A stretch of DNA of 64,000 bases, taken from the NCBI GenBank assembly GCA_032164245.1, contig JAVMKO010000002.1, forward strand, positions 175,280,920 to 175,344,919, in the 5' to 3' direction. The notes beneath the pieces were generated by a model, which was given only the letters and a program-made list of their open reading frames with translations, was not told the DNA's origin and did no database searches. Source of the DNA: Sternotherus odoratus. Taxonomy: Eukaryota > Chordata > Testudines > Kinosternidae. Each line of letters starts with the position of its first letter. The first letter of the stretch is position 1. A program made the translations under genes and the position numbers. Shown piece after piece: positions 10,823-20,721 of this stretch.

Positions 10823-11502
10823 TGTGATGGGGCGACAAATCATCCCTGCAGCGCCTCCCGCTGGTGATCCTGGGAATTAGCTCTTCCAGCTCAGAGCGCC
10901 CTTTGTATGCCAGTGTCTTCCTGTCAGCTGGAACCATGTCTCTCCCGGACCCTGGTGCCCCTCTACTTGGTATGATGCTCCCTGGCAATACCCCACAGTC
11001 TGCCTCTGGGTCTCCTCTCCCTGGGGAACCACAACCCTCTAATCCCCACCTTGCCTCAGTCTAGGGGTACTGCCAGTCAGCATCAAGCCCCTGCACCCTG
11101 GGGCATACTGCAGGGTAAAAGCCAGTCAGCACAGGCAAGGGGGGTTTGGACCTGCTGCCTTTACCTGCAGCCTACTACCCATTTAGGCCTTTGTTTCAGG
11201 CCTGCAGCCTGGGGAGTTGCTAGGCTAGAGCTCCCCAGCTCCCCTGCCTATTCCCCCAGCACTGTTCCAGCTCAGGTACCCTGTCCCACAGGCAGCCACA
11301 CCCTGCTCCCTCCCCACTGGGAGAGAGACTGCCCTAGCTCCAAACCAGCAGCCCTTTCATAAGGGCCAGCTGCTGTCTGATTCGGACATGGCCCACCTGA
11401 GGCTTCCCCAATCAGCCCAGGCTTGCTACTTTCCCCAGCCACAGCCCTCTGCAGGGCTGTTTTAACCCCTTCCAGGCTGGGGCTGGTGACCACCCTGCTA
11501 CA
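10823..11502. mobile_element. Solo LTR inside the hAT copy
   Basis: A 680-base GC-rich block starting TGTGATGGGGCGAC and ending CCACCCTGCTACA (TG...CA termini). It is bordered by ACGTG (10818-10822) and ACATG (11503-11507), a 5-base duplication with one mismatch. It breaks a sequence that is continuous in the other hAT copy at about 55160. No internal retroviral or retrotransposon part is present, so recombination between LTRs is inferred. Family unnamed. Confidence 0.6.
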
Positions 11503-11599
11503 ACATGTTAAAAAATGCATTAATTAAATTTATGACTGAATGCCTTGGGGAAGAATTGTATGTCCCCTGCTTTGTTTTACCCACCTTCTGCCTATGTTT

Positions 11600-12160
11600 C
11601 ATGTTATAGCAGTCTTGGATGATGACCCAGCACATGTTGTTCATTTTAAGAACACTTTCACTGTAGACTTAAGGCAACACAAAGAGGGTACGACTGAATT
11701 TCTAAAAATAGCTACAGCACTCGACCCAAATGTTTAAGGATCTGAAGTGCGTTCCAAAATTTAAGGGATGAGGAGTGGAGCATGCCTTCAGAAATCTTAA
11801 AAAAGCAACACTCTGGTGCAGAAACTACAGAACACGAACTATCAAAAAAGAAAATCAACCTTCTGCTGGTGGCATCTGACTCAGATGATGAAAATGAACA
11901 TGCTGATCCATGGTGCTTTGGATGATTATTAAGCAGCACCCATCATCAGCATGGACACATGTCCTCCGGAATAGTGATTGAAGCATGAATGGACATATGA
12001 ATCTTTAGCGCATCTGGCATGTAAATATCTTGTGATGCTGGCTATAACAGTGCCATGCAAACACCTGTACTAACTTTCAGGTGACACTGTAAACAAGAAG
12101 AAGCCAGCACTATCTCCTACAAATGTAACCAAACTTGTTTGTCTGAGTGATTGGCTGAAT
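11600..12160 (+). pseudogene. hAT transposase C-terminal remnant, copy 1
   Basis: Broken frames carry LDDDPAHVVHFKNTF, FLKIATALDP, a serine- and acid-rich SDSDDENEH segment and a degenerate dimerisation (hATC) region (LAHLACKY-like). Multiple stops and frameshifts show it is dead. The same series appears in the copy at 55270-55830, so both derive from one family. Confidence 0.65.
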
Positions 12161-12992
12161 AAGAAGTAGGACTGAGTGGACTTGTAGCTTCCAAAGTTTT
12201 ACATAATTGCACTCAAAAACAAAACAATGTAACAAAAAATCTACATTTGTTAGTTACACTTTCATGATAAAGAGATTGCATAACAGTACTTGTATGAAGT
12301 GAATTGATAAATACTATATATTTTATCATTTTTATAGTGCAAATATTTGGAATAAAAATATAAAGTGATCACTGTACACTTTGTATTCTCTATTGTAATT
12401 GAAATCAATATATTTGAAAATATGTACAAATGTTCAAAATATTTAATAAATTTCAGTCGGTGTTCTATTGTTAAACAGTACGATTAAAACTGCGATTAAA
12501 TTTTTGAGTTAATTGTGTGAGTTAACTGTGATTAAGTCAACACCTCTAATTTTTATGTACACACATTTTGTAGCACAGGAATTATTATTACTGTTACCGC
12601 TTTTGGCCCAAGTTGCTAGCCAAAAATTTGGGGTCTTGTAAATTGTCGATTTATCTTCCTAACTGGAACAATGGAGTCAGCTACCTTTGATGCAATCTTG
12701 TTTTATTTGCAAGGAATGTACAAAGTAATCCTCCACAACACTTATGCACATGCTTGATTTTAAGTATGTGAGGAATCCCATTAACTTCAGGTAGAGTTAA
12801 GCACATGAGTGTCTGCAGTATCAGTGCCGAGGTCAGGCAGATATCTAATTATTTTATTTCTTACCCTTTTACTGTTTGTGAGTGCACTTTACATGACTTA
12901 AGGTTGGATCTGCTCATATTTCCTGTAATGCGGGAGAAAAGAGTATCCTAGGCTCTTTGTCTTTAAAGCTGTAGTCAACAAGTTCAGATCTC

Positions 12993-13230
12993 AGGCCTGA
13001 TCTACACCTAAAAACTTCGGTTGACCCAGCTACCTCGCTCAGAGCTGTGAAAAATTTCACACTCCTGGGAGAGGTAGCTAAGCCAGCCTATGCCTTGGTG
13101 TAGGTACTGCTAGAATGAGAGAAGAAATCCTTCATCAACCTAGCAACCACTGCAAGGGGGGTGAATTTACTATAGTGATGGAAAAACCCTTTCTGCTCCT
13201 GCAGCAAAAGTCTGCACTACACTAAGGGTA
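12993..13230. mobile_element. PIF/Harbinger-like MITE, degraded
   Basis: Begins AGGCCTGATCTACACCTA and contains GGGAGAGGTAGCTAAGCC and GGTGTAGGTACTGC, wording shared with the other GTCTACAC-type MITEs here. The right end is eroded and no target duplication could be fixed, so the borders are approximate. Confidence 0.5.
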
Positions 13231-13320
13231 ACTGCAGCATTGCAGATATTCCCTCAGTTACATGAGTATAAATTCAGAGTAACTCAAGTGAAGGCAAGAG
13301 TGACTCTTAATTCCCAATGG

Positions 13321-13832
13321 CAGGAGTGAAAGTGAGCTGGTACGGTGTACCGGTGAGAACCCACACCAGCCTGTACGCAGCTCACATTAAAGTGCTGCCA
13401 CGGCAGTGCTTTAATGTTCCTGCCTCTTTTAATTCCCCTGTCGGTGGTCTTGTCAGTACGGACCCTCAATGTTAAAGCACTACCATGGCAAAAGGACCCT
13501 GCAGGGCTTTAAGGTCCCTGCCTCTTTTGGCCCCACCCGGCCACCAATGGATGGGGAGGGGGGGAAGGGAGCAGCTGCCCTGGGGCTGGTGATGTAAAAG
13601 GGCCAGGGGCTCTGGACGCCGCTGCTGTGGTAGTGGCAGTGGCATCTGGAGCCTTGGGCCCTTTAAATCGCCACTGGAGCCCTGGGAAGCACAGGCCAGG
13701 TGGCCTGGAAGGGCTGGCTGGGGGATGCTGACCCCCAGTCCCGCCCCTTCCACCTTCGGCCTCACCACTTCTGGGAGCCAGAGCTGGCCCTGGCCCCGCA
13801 CCAGTAAGTGTCTGGAGTTACTTTCACCCCTG
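13321..13832. mobile_element. hAT MITE with intact 8-base duplication
   Basis: A 512-base element, CAGGAGTGAAAGTGAGCTGG at left and TTACTTTCACCCCTG at right. The duplication CCCAATGG is exact (13313-13320 and 13833-13840). Long minus-strand frames in it are not gene-like. Confidence 0.88.
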
Positions 13833-13870
13833 CCCAATGGTGAAACTGATAGCAGAATTAGCCCACAAAA

Positions 13871-14395
13871 TCCTATATAATAATCGACTAGAGAAGTTTG
13901 TGTGAAGCCGTCATGCGCAGTAGAGACAGCCTGGACGAACGGCATGCTGGGGGTTGTAGTTTGGAGGCACAAAATGGCCACTGCGTGTGCCGAGGGATCC
14001 TCACTCAAACGGAGCTAGAGCACCAAGGAGCAGTTATACATATAGAGTTAGACATAGTTGGAAGGAGCTGAGCGGGGGGGGGGGGGGGGCTTTGCGGGGG
14101 GTCGGGAGCTGAGCGAGGGGGGTCGTTGGAGGGGGAGGGAGCTGAGCATGGGGAGGTCGTTGGAGGGGGAGGGAGCTGAGCGGGGGGTCGTTGGAGAGGG
14201 CGGGAGCTGAGTGGGGGGCCGTTGGGGGGGGAGGGAGCTGAGCGAGGGGGGACGTTGGGGGAGGAGGGAGGGAGCTGGGTGAGGGGGGGCGTGAGTTGGG
14301 GGGGAGCTGGGCAAGGGGGTTGTTGGGGGGAGCTGGGCTAGGGGGGGAGCGGCGAGCCCTTACCTTTGGCCCGTGTACACGGGCTTTTACACTAG
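13871..14395 (+). mobile_element. Non-autonomous Helitron
   Basis: The 5' end is TCCTATATAATAATCG, preceded by A. The 3' end has the palindrome GCCCGTGTACACGGGC, then TTTTACA and CTAG, followed by T. A 5' TC, a short 3' hairpin about 8 bases before CTRR and insertion between A and T with no target duplication are the Helitron hallmarks. There is no Rep/helicase frame in its 525 bases. Most of the interior is the minisatellite listed separately. Confidence 0.85.
14070..14345. repeat. G-rich minisatellite within the Helitron
   Basis: Repeats of about 30-35 bases built on GGGAGCTGAGCGGGGGG and GTCGTTGGAGGGGGAGG, varying in length. The proline-rich minus-strand frames across it come from the purine/pyrimidine asymmetry, not from a gene. 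Confidence 0.8.
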
Positions 14396-14469
14396 TACCA
14401 GTATAAAGGCCCACTTTACACAGGTGCAGCCTATTAGTCCCCACTCAGCCCCAGTTTAGTCACCACTAA

Positions 14470-14751
14470 GGGCTGGTCTCCACTAGGGGGGGAAATCGAC
14501 TGTAGATACGCAATTTCAGCTACATTAATAACGTAGCTGAAATCGGCGTCTCTACAGCCGACTTACCTCCCGTCCTCACGTCGGCGGCGGTCGGCGGTGG
14601 AGGTTCCCCCATCGACTCCAGCTTGCGCCTTTTGGTGAGCTGGACTTCTGACGGGGGAAGCCGCTGGCAATTGATTTATCGCATCTTGACGAGACGCGAT
14701 AAACTGATCGCCAAAAGATCGATGCTTCCCTGCCGTAGTGAGGACAAGCCC
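14470..14751. mobile_element. PIF/Harbinger-like MITE with TAA duplication
   Basis: A 282-base element, left end GGGCTGGTCTCCACTA, right end TAGTGAGGACAAGCCC, with TAA at 14467-14469 and 14752-14754. Three-base TWA duplication is typical of PIF/Harbinger. It still holds several CpG (CTCACGTCGGCGGCGGTCGG), suggesting moderate age. Confidence 0.8.
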
Positions 14752-15339
14752 TAAATAGTAGCGCCACTGTAAAATGTTCTTAATGCAAACAAGTCTTATC
14801 TGTCCAGGATTAGAGCTAGGTGAATATTTTCTGGTTGAATGAATCTATTTGGCAATTCAGGCTGAATTTGGGGAATACTGTTAGGTGAATACAAAATGAA
14901 AAAAAAAGTCAAAAAGGTTCATTCTGACATTTTCTAAACAAAATGTTTCAACTTTTCATTTTGAAATAGTGTTTTGTTTAGAAATTTAGTTAGATTGGTT
15001 AAACTCGGGTTTTGTTTATGATTGAACAAACTGTTTCAGAATGATTTTTTTTTCATTTTGGCAAAAAAAAAAAAATCAATTTTTTCTTTGCCATGAAATT
15101 ATTTTTCTCCCCAGATTTTTTGTTTTGACCAAAAAAAGTATTAAAAAATCATTTGCTCAGCTCTATCTAGAATTTCATATTCAGTGGAAATACATACAGT
15201 TTAGGCACAAGAACAAAGAAAAATGCTCTCATGAGGCTTAAAAACTGACTAAGGATATGGTTCTGCAAGCTTTACTCACTGGGACTACTTGAGGGCTGCA
15301 GTACAGGGTCCCAAACAAACAAAATACAAAGACTCTTAC

Positions 15340-15531
15340 TCAGTCAGACGTGTGTTAAGCTCTCCACTGTTACTGCTATCGAACCAGCTGAGTTCCTGTC
15401 CCAGAATTGCATGGAAGAAAGTTTTTCTTATTTTCTTTGTCTGCCTTGCTGCTGCCAAAACCCAAAATGAAATCTGTAGGTAGCCAAACACTAAGGCAGT
15501 TGCTCCAATACCGACATAATATAAAGCGAAC
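15340..15531 (-). CDS. ABCB5: ABCB5 exon 5: TM2 and intracellular loop 1
   Basis: This exon has 192 bases: one base completing codon 113, codons 114-176 and two bases of 177. The donor is GTAAGA and the acceptor TTTTTAAAG. It encodes [36 protein letters not shown] and [20 protein letters not shown], then LNTRLTE. TM2 and the first cytoplasmic coupling helix are intact. Length matches the family. Confidence 0.95.
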
Positions 15532-15864
15532 CTTTAAAAAAAGAAGAATATTTTAAGTTGTGGCAACTTGGAAGAAAGGAAACTTGGTTTGTATTATAAA
15601 TAAATTTAATTTTGTTTCTAAAGGTTAGGTCTACACTACTGCCTATGTCAGCAAAACTTATGTCACTCAGAGGTATGAATATTTCATTTCCGAGCGACAT
15701 AGTTACCCTGACATAAGTCCCAGTGTGCACAGTGCTATACTGGCGGGAGAGCTTCTCCCACCGACATAGCTTATGCCAGTTGCAGGAGTGTGTTTTTTAT
15801 GCTGATGGGAGAGAGCTCTCCTGTTGGTATAGGACATCTTCACCACACATGCTGCAGTAGCGCA

Positions 15865-16636
15865 TAGGGTGACCGGATGACAATAACAAAATATCGGGAC
15901 ATATCGGGGAGGGGGGGAGGGTTAAGGGTGGGAGGGAGCCAGACCCCTCCCTACCAATGGGGGCATGAGATACAAAGCCTGCCGGTGGGTGGCACCCCCC
16001 CGGCTCCGGGCGCAGCCCCCCCAGTCACGGATCAGTGGCGCAGCCCCCAACCCCCTTTAGGCGCAGCCCCCACCCAACTGCGGGTCGGCAGCGCAGAAGA
16101 CCTCCCTCTGCTCCAGGGCCAGGTGCAGCCCCCCCCCCACTGCAGGTCAGCAGCGCAGGCCCCCCCAGCTCTGGGGGCAGCCTCCCCCCCGCCGCAGGTC
16201 AGAGGTGCAGCTCCCCCTGGCTCTGGATTCAGCCCTCCAGCAGTGCATGTCCCCCCCCCCCATCTCTGGGTGCAGTCCCCTGCCACGGGTCGGCAGCCCA
16301 GGGCCCCCCCGGCTCTGGGACCAGGCGCAGCCCCCCTGTCGCAGGCTGGGCACAGGCAGTGCTTATTTTGGGGGTGGGGGAGGAGTGGCCCGTCCCTGCA
16401 ACATGCGGCAGCGGAGAGACCTTGCTGCTTCTGTGCCTGCCTGGGGCCAATCTACAAGCTCCTGCTGGGAGCTGCCCCAGGCAGAGAAGCTGTGAGCGGC
16501 TGCCTGCATTCCCAGAACTTCCCTCGGTCCCAAATATCGAGACAAAGGGCATCCCGACTGAGGTAAGGTCGGGACGCGGGACAAATCCCCTAAAATCGGG
16601 ACTGTCCTGATAAAATCGGGATGTCTCGTCACCCTA
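15865..16636. mobile_element. hAT MITE, TAGGGTGACC family, long form
   Basis: A 772-base element with ends TAGGGTGACCGGATG and CATCCCGATTTTATC-type inverted repeats, ending GTCACCCTA, and exact 8-base duplication GTAGCGCA (15857-15864 and 16637-16644). The middle (15990-16330) is C-rich and gives spurious proline-rich frames of up to 229 codons. It shares its ends with the 120-base copies at 7130, 18620 and 27205. Confidence 0.87.
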
Positions 16637-16655
16637 GTAGCGCAACTGTACCAGT

Positions 16656-16758
16656 TCCACTTCCAATGCTTGCATCCGACGAAGTGGGTATTAGCCCACG
16701 AAAGCTTATGCTTCAAAACTTTATAGTTAGTCTTTAAGGTGCCACAGGACTCTTTGTT
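16656..16758 (-). mobile_element. Short retroposon, family A
   Basis: A 103-base insert containing GCATCCGACGAAGTGGGTAT and AAAGCTTATGCTTCAAAAC, flanked by the 12-base direct repeat AACTGTACCAGT (16644-16655 and 16759-16770). A long, irregular target duplication indicates target-primed retroposition. Relatives are at 38701, 43930 and 46758. Family name unknown to me. Confidence 0.75.
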
Positions 16759-16810
16759 AACTGTACCAGTATAACTGCAGCGCTGTATGTATAGAGATGG
16801 CGTAAGAGTT

Positions 16811-17909
16811 TCACTGCAGAATGCCAAATTCCTGTGGCGATGTTAACCACAGACATTTATCTAGCAAAAACGGAGGCCTGATTCCTTCACAGTGTTATAA
16901 CTCCACTCAACTCTGTGCAAGTGAGAGCAAAATCAGGCCTGTGATATGCAGATAATATCGCTGTCCCTGGCTCGTGGTGGTTGATGTCAGGGCTTTGCAG
17001 CAAGTTAGTTTCTATTGTTGGAGAGAAGCTGATGTCTGGGAGTCAGGTAATTTGATGTAATTTGTTTATGCTATGAATATGATGCTATCTATGTATGTAG
17101 GCGAGATTTGTGGTTCTGAAAGACAGACCCCACCTGTCACAACGAGCTCTGGAAACCCCAGCTCAGTCACCACATCCACTCCCAGCCACTAGGAACTGCT
17201 TCCTTTGCTGTTCCTACAGGTCTCCCCTCTCCTCTCCAGTTAAACAGTGCCTTCCCTTCTTGGCTGTCCTACATCAACCTCCAATCTGGAGCCAGAAGGG
17301 CAGCAATAGATTCATCCTCATCAGAGTCACCTCTGTCCTCTGCTTACCTCACTACTCAGCTGATTCTGCACAATACACATTGTGAACCTAAGAGCCTATT
17401 ACTGTTTGGTCAGAGTTCTTTTCCTTATCTGCACTCAAGATTAAAACCTTTTCCTCATCGTTATGAAAAAGGCCAATAAAATGCTATATATTCTGAGGCT
17501 AAAGAGTTTAAATGGCTATTCATTACTTCACAAATATACATGAAGCTCCTGGAATCCTATCATTTGTTCTCCATGGCACTTAGCCATTTCTTCCCATTCT
17601 GTCATTTCCATCAGCTTTACACCAGAGACACTCCAATCAGTGTGGACGGAGTTATCCCTGATTTACAGCAATGTACCTGAGCAGAGAATCAGGTTGATTC
17701 ATGAGGTAAAATGGGACAAAAGGGAAAGTAGTCAGGAAGATATAATTCAATACAGCAGATAAGTCTGGTTCTCTCAGCTAGGGTGAAGGTGATAAATAAC
17801 AACTTCTATCTAATGCTATTAACTCTCTCCACTGACAGTTAGAGTCTGTATTTATTGTACATGTAACAGCTGCTAGTCAACCCAAAGTTAATAATTACTT
17901 TGAACTTAC
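16811..17909. other. Intron 4, nothing recognised
   Basis: No exon, tRNA or bounded repeat seen. A 91-codon frame at 17110-17385 has no recognisable feature. Confidence 0.5.
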
Positions 17910-17964
17910 ACTGTCATTTGCTCTTCAAAGGGCACTTGTGACTGATTGCAGCTCAATGAACTTG
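17910..17964 (-). CDS. ABCB5: ABCB5 exon 4: extracellular loop 1
   Basis: A small exon of 55 bases: two bases completing codon 95, codons 96-112 and two bases of 113. The acceptor is TTCCCCAG and the donor GTAAGT. It encodes SSLSCNQSQVPFEEQMT. N101-Q-S103 is a potential N-glycosylation site, as expected for the first outer loop of this family. A similarly tiny exon exists at this place in ABCB1-type genes. Confidence 0.9.
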
Positions 17965-17997
17965 CTGGGGAAAAAAAGATGTTTAAAAGTTATGTAA

Positions 17998-18390
17998 GTT
18001 GTTAGAGAGACAAGGTGGGTGAGGTAATATTTTTATTGGACTAGCTTCCACTGGCGAGATGGACAAGCTTTCAAGCTTACACAGAGCAGGCCTGAAGAGG
18101 AACTCTGGGTAAGCTCAAAAGATTGTACTGGCCAAGCTTGGTGAGAGAGACAAGATATTACCCCTCCCACCTAGTCTCTAATATCTTGATCCCAACACGT
18201 AGTGTTTAATTTGTAATGAATGAGCTGCTGGGCTGGGCATAAGCAATTTGTTTAAATATTCATAACTGATGTGGCAAACCCAGAAGTGCTGAGACTATGA
18301 AGTGCCAAGTCAAAAGATGCCAGGGCTTAGCCCTGACACAAATTAAGCACCGCCAACACGGCTACAACACCACCGCATACAACAATGTAA
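17998..18390. repeat. Interspersed repeat family B, split by a MITE
   Basis: Contains GAGACAAGGTGGGTGAGGTA, ATTGGACTAGCTTCC and, after an inserted element, CGGCTACAACACCACCGCAT. The same words recur at 28975-29100, 36785-36890, 51160-51237 and 61525-62050. The family name is not known to me. Confidence 0.7.
18200..18352. mobile_element. Tiny hAT-type MITE within family B
   Basis: A 153-base insert with inverted ends TAGTGTTTAATTTG and CAAATTAAGCACCG. The 8-base duplication CCAACACG is exact (18192-18199 and 18353-18360). Removing it restores the continuous family-B order seen near 62015. Confidence 0.8.
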
Positions 18391-18619
18391 GTTGTTAATT
18401 ATTCGCACCATCTGCCTTTAACTCTTCATTGCTGGTTCTCCACATCAGTATGTGTTGTGACAACACGCGGTATTATTCCATTTATTACAACATTCCACTG
18501 AAATTGAAAGTTGTAACATACCTGCTATGCCAGTTTAATTTATTTTGTGCCCAATATAGAGGCTTGGTGTGTTAATCAGCAGCAAAGAGGTTAAACTCAT
18601 TAATTGTCACATTATCATA

Positions 18620-18742
18620 TAGGGTAACCAGACAGTAAATGTGAAAAATCAGGATGGGGGTGGGGGATAATAGGAGCCTATATAAGAAAAAGATTAAAAA
18701 ATCAGGACTGTTCATATAAAATTGGGACATCTGGTCACGCTA
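18620..18742. mobile_element. Small hAT-type MITE, TAGGGTGACC family, copy 2
   Basis: A 123-base copy with ends TAGGGTAACCAGACAG and CATCTGGTCACGCTA. Flanks TTATCATA (18612-18619) and TTATCGTA (18743-18750) form an 8-base duplication with one mismatch, which places the family in the hAT superfamily. Confidence 0.85.
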
Positions 18743-18750
18743 TTATCGTA

Positions 18751-19781
18751 TCATGATTAGAATGATATGCCTGTTTCACTTGCATGTGGATTTCGTTCCC
18801 CCTCCTCCCTATGCTCACAAGCAACACTGCATAGCTGAAAATAATCATACAAACATTCATTAAACAACATTTATGCCAGGCAGGATAATACTTTTTGGAC
18901 CAGATTTATCCCAATTTATATTCACTTTTGCCTACATAAGCTAAGATGGTGGTTGTTTATAAGGTAAAACATAAGCTCTAAAAACACCTTTAAAACATCA
19001 GAAATGTCAAGTCTTGTCTTCGCTGTCCTACTGGAGTATACATTAGATAGCCAGAGAGCTGAAGTAAATGCCCCCTGTGCCCTACTTCCATGCTCCCCAT
19101 CCCATCTCTGCCCTTTTTAACTGTCCTCTACCTGCACACATGAAGTGGGGAGAGAGGTTCCAGACCCGTGGTCATAACATTAAGTTACCTAACACCATCA
19201 ACCTAAATAAAATGGAGTAGAAGCCTTTATTTCCATAGGCAACACAGCTAGTTGTATCTTGAAGAATACTAATGGGTCACCACTATCTGTAGAGCACATC
19301 AAGGAGAATAGTGGGATAGGAATTTATTAAAATTAGTAACTCTTCTACGTAAGCATTTCTTCATGAAGACACTTCCCATTGTCGTAAGGCGGAATCCATC
19401 CCTGTGCAGAGACCTGCCACACTGCTTAAGTCCTCTCAAGGACTATTAAATCTTGTGTGAGATTTGTAGCGAGGGTTGAATTTCACCTCTAAAATGAATG
19501 GCCATGATGAGTTCAAACCAATTCAGGAAACCAAAGAAATCTACTAAGTTGACATGAAGACTTACTACTTCCCAAACTTTTCCCTATGGTAAGGATGATC
19601 AGAACTTAGCCATGAAAACACCCCCCACATATCCAAGCTCTGCCACAGGAATACCCCCCCCCCCCATTAGACTTTTAGCCCTTCCTTTTACAGGAAAGCT
19701 AAGGTGATCATAAAGAAATAAATGGGTGAGGAGAGAGGAACATATCATGAACAAAAGAAAGTATATGAATAGTTTCCTTAC
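18751..19781. other. Intron 3, nothing recognised
   Basis: No exon-like frame or bounded repeat. A C-run lies at about 19657-19666. Confidence 0.5.
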
Positions 19782-19932
19782 ATAAATTCTCCTGGGATAT
19801 ACAACCACTCACAAAACCGTCGCTCATTTCACCAAAAACTAGTGACATCAGAGGAAGGCAAACTCCGTTCAGTACTGCTGCTATTGTTCCAAATACCATA
19901 AGAGTTATATCCAGCCCGTCTGCATATCGAAA
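19782..19932 (-). CDS. ABCB5: ABCB5 exon 3: TM1
   Basis: This exon has 151 bases (codons 45-94 plus one base), with acceptor GATTCCAATCAG and donor GTAAGG. It encodes FRYADGLDIT, TM1 (LMVFGTIAAVLNGVCLPLMS) and LVFGEMSDGFVSGCISQENL. A stronger-looking donor (GTGAGT) lies earlier, after GEMSDGF, but only the later one gives the phase required by exon 4 and keeps the ABCB5-like SGC segment. Confidence 0.93.
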
Positions 19933-20400
19933 CTGATTGGAATCAGTAAAAGAAGTAAATATCCGATTATTTTAGTCAGTGGAAACCAGAATGGCTTTCT
20001 GGTTGTTTGAATGTTAATAAAATAAACTATTTACAATAAAATGTTAGGAAGTTAATGCTCTGATTCATTTAACATTAGAACAGTATTTTGGATTATGTGT
20101 CACAGCATCATCAATGGAAAAATAAAAAAGGTATAGAAAAGCTGAAGTGGCATCTCTCCCATGTTATCCTGTGTGGCGAAATGCCTACAGGTGGCATTAG
20201 AAGTGCTTCATATGGATGGAGAGCAGCATTTGTAATTAGTTGTTCCAGAGTTAACTTCAATTCTAAAGCAGCTGATGGAAAAAAATGAATGCAACAAACC
20301 TGGAATAATATGATTTTGGAAGAAATGAAAACTCACATTTCACTGCATGTGTACTAGACCAACATGTAGTTACTATAATTACAAGTGTATTCTTGCTTAC
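19933..20400. other. Intron 2, nothing recognised
   Basis: AT-rich intron without visible features. Confidence 0.5.
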
Positions 20401-20461
20401 AATTGTGATTGGACCAACGATTTCAGATGGTTTGCTTTTTTCTTCTTTTTCTTTGTGTCTC
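20401..20461 (-). CDS. ABCB5: ABCB5 exon 2: cytoplasmic N-terminus
   Basis: This exon has 61 bases: one base completing codon 24, then codons 25-44. The acceptor is ATCTTTCAG and the donor GTAAGC. It encodes RHKEKEEKSKPSEIVGPITI, a charged tail leading to the elbow helix before TM1. ABCB5 and ABCB1 also have a lysine/glutamate-rich segment here followed by a VG-type motif. The only reading frame without a stop is the one that fits both neighbours. Confidence 0.88.
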
Positions 20462-20721
20462 CTGAAAGATAGAAATTAAACATTGCATCATTTTACTTCC
20501 CAGCTATCTTATGTACTTATATAGCCCCCATTGCTATAGGACCGGGGTAGGCAACCTATGGTACGGGCGCCAAAGGCGGCACGCGAGCTGATTTTCAGTG
20601 GCACTCACTGAGTGTTGGTCACCAGTCCAGGGGGCTCTGCATTTTAATGTAATTTTAAATTAAGCTTCTTAAATATTTTAAAAAACCTTATTTACTTTAC
20701 ATACAAAAATAGTTTAGCTAT

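Larger units (their letters stand above)
9911..12547 (+). mobile_element. Palindromic hAT relative, copy 1 (with nested insertions)
   Basis: The left end AGGGCTGTCAAGCGATAAAA and the right end, reading TAGAGGTGTTGACTTAATC on the minus strand, form diverged terminal inverts. The left arm (9911 to about 10820, minus a MITE) is a reverse complement of the right arm (about 11935-12547). Both derive from the C-terminal coding part of a hAT transposase. The centre carries degenerate transposase. A hAT MITE (9962-10294) and a solo LTR (10823-11502) interrupt it. No 8-base duplication is recognisable around the outer ends, consistent with age. It sits in intron 5 of ABCB5. Confidence 0.7.
15622..16810. 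mobile_element. PIF/Harbinger-like MITE split by two insertions
   Basis: Starts TAGGTCTACACTACTGCC, continues through CACATGCTGCAGTAGCGCA, resumes after 16637 as GTAGCGCAACTGTACCAG and again after 16758, ending near GCGCTGTATGTATAGA. A hAT MITE (15865-16636) and a retroposon (16656-16758) sit inside. Outer borders are approximate. Confidence 0.65.

Noticed and set aside
14034..14444. Proline-rich minus-strand frame of 136 codons
   Set aside because: It reads through the G-rich minisatellite of the Helitron. Open frames in several phases there follow from strand composition.
15877..16610. 229- and 191-codon proline-rich plus-strand frames
   Set aside because: They lie wholly within a hAT MITE bounded by exact duplications, overlap in different frames and have no domain.
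19812..19817. Earlier GTGAGT donor in exon 3
   Set aside because: Its phase does not fit exon 4, while the later GTAAGG at 19781 does and keeps ABCB5-like residues.
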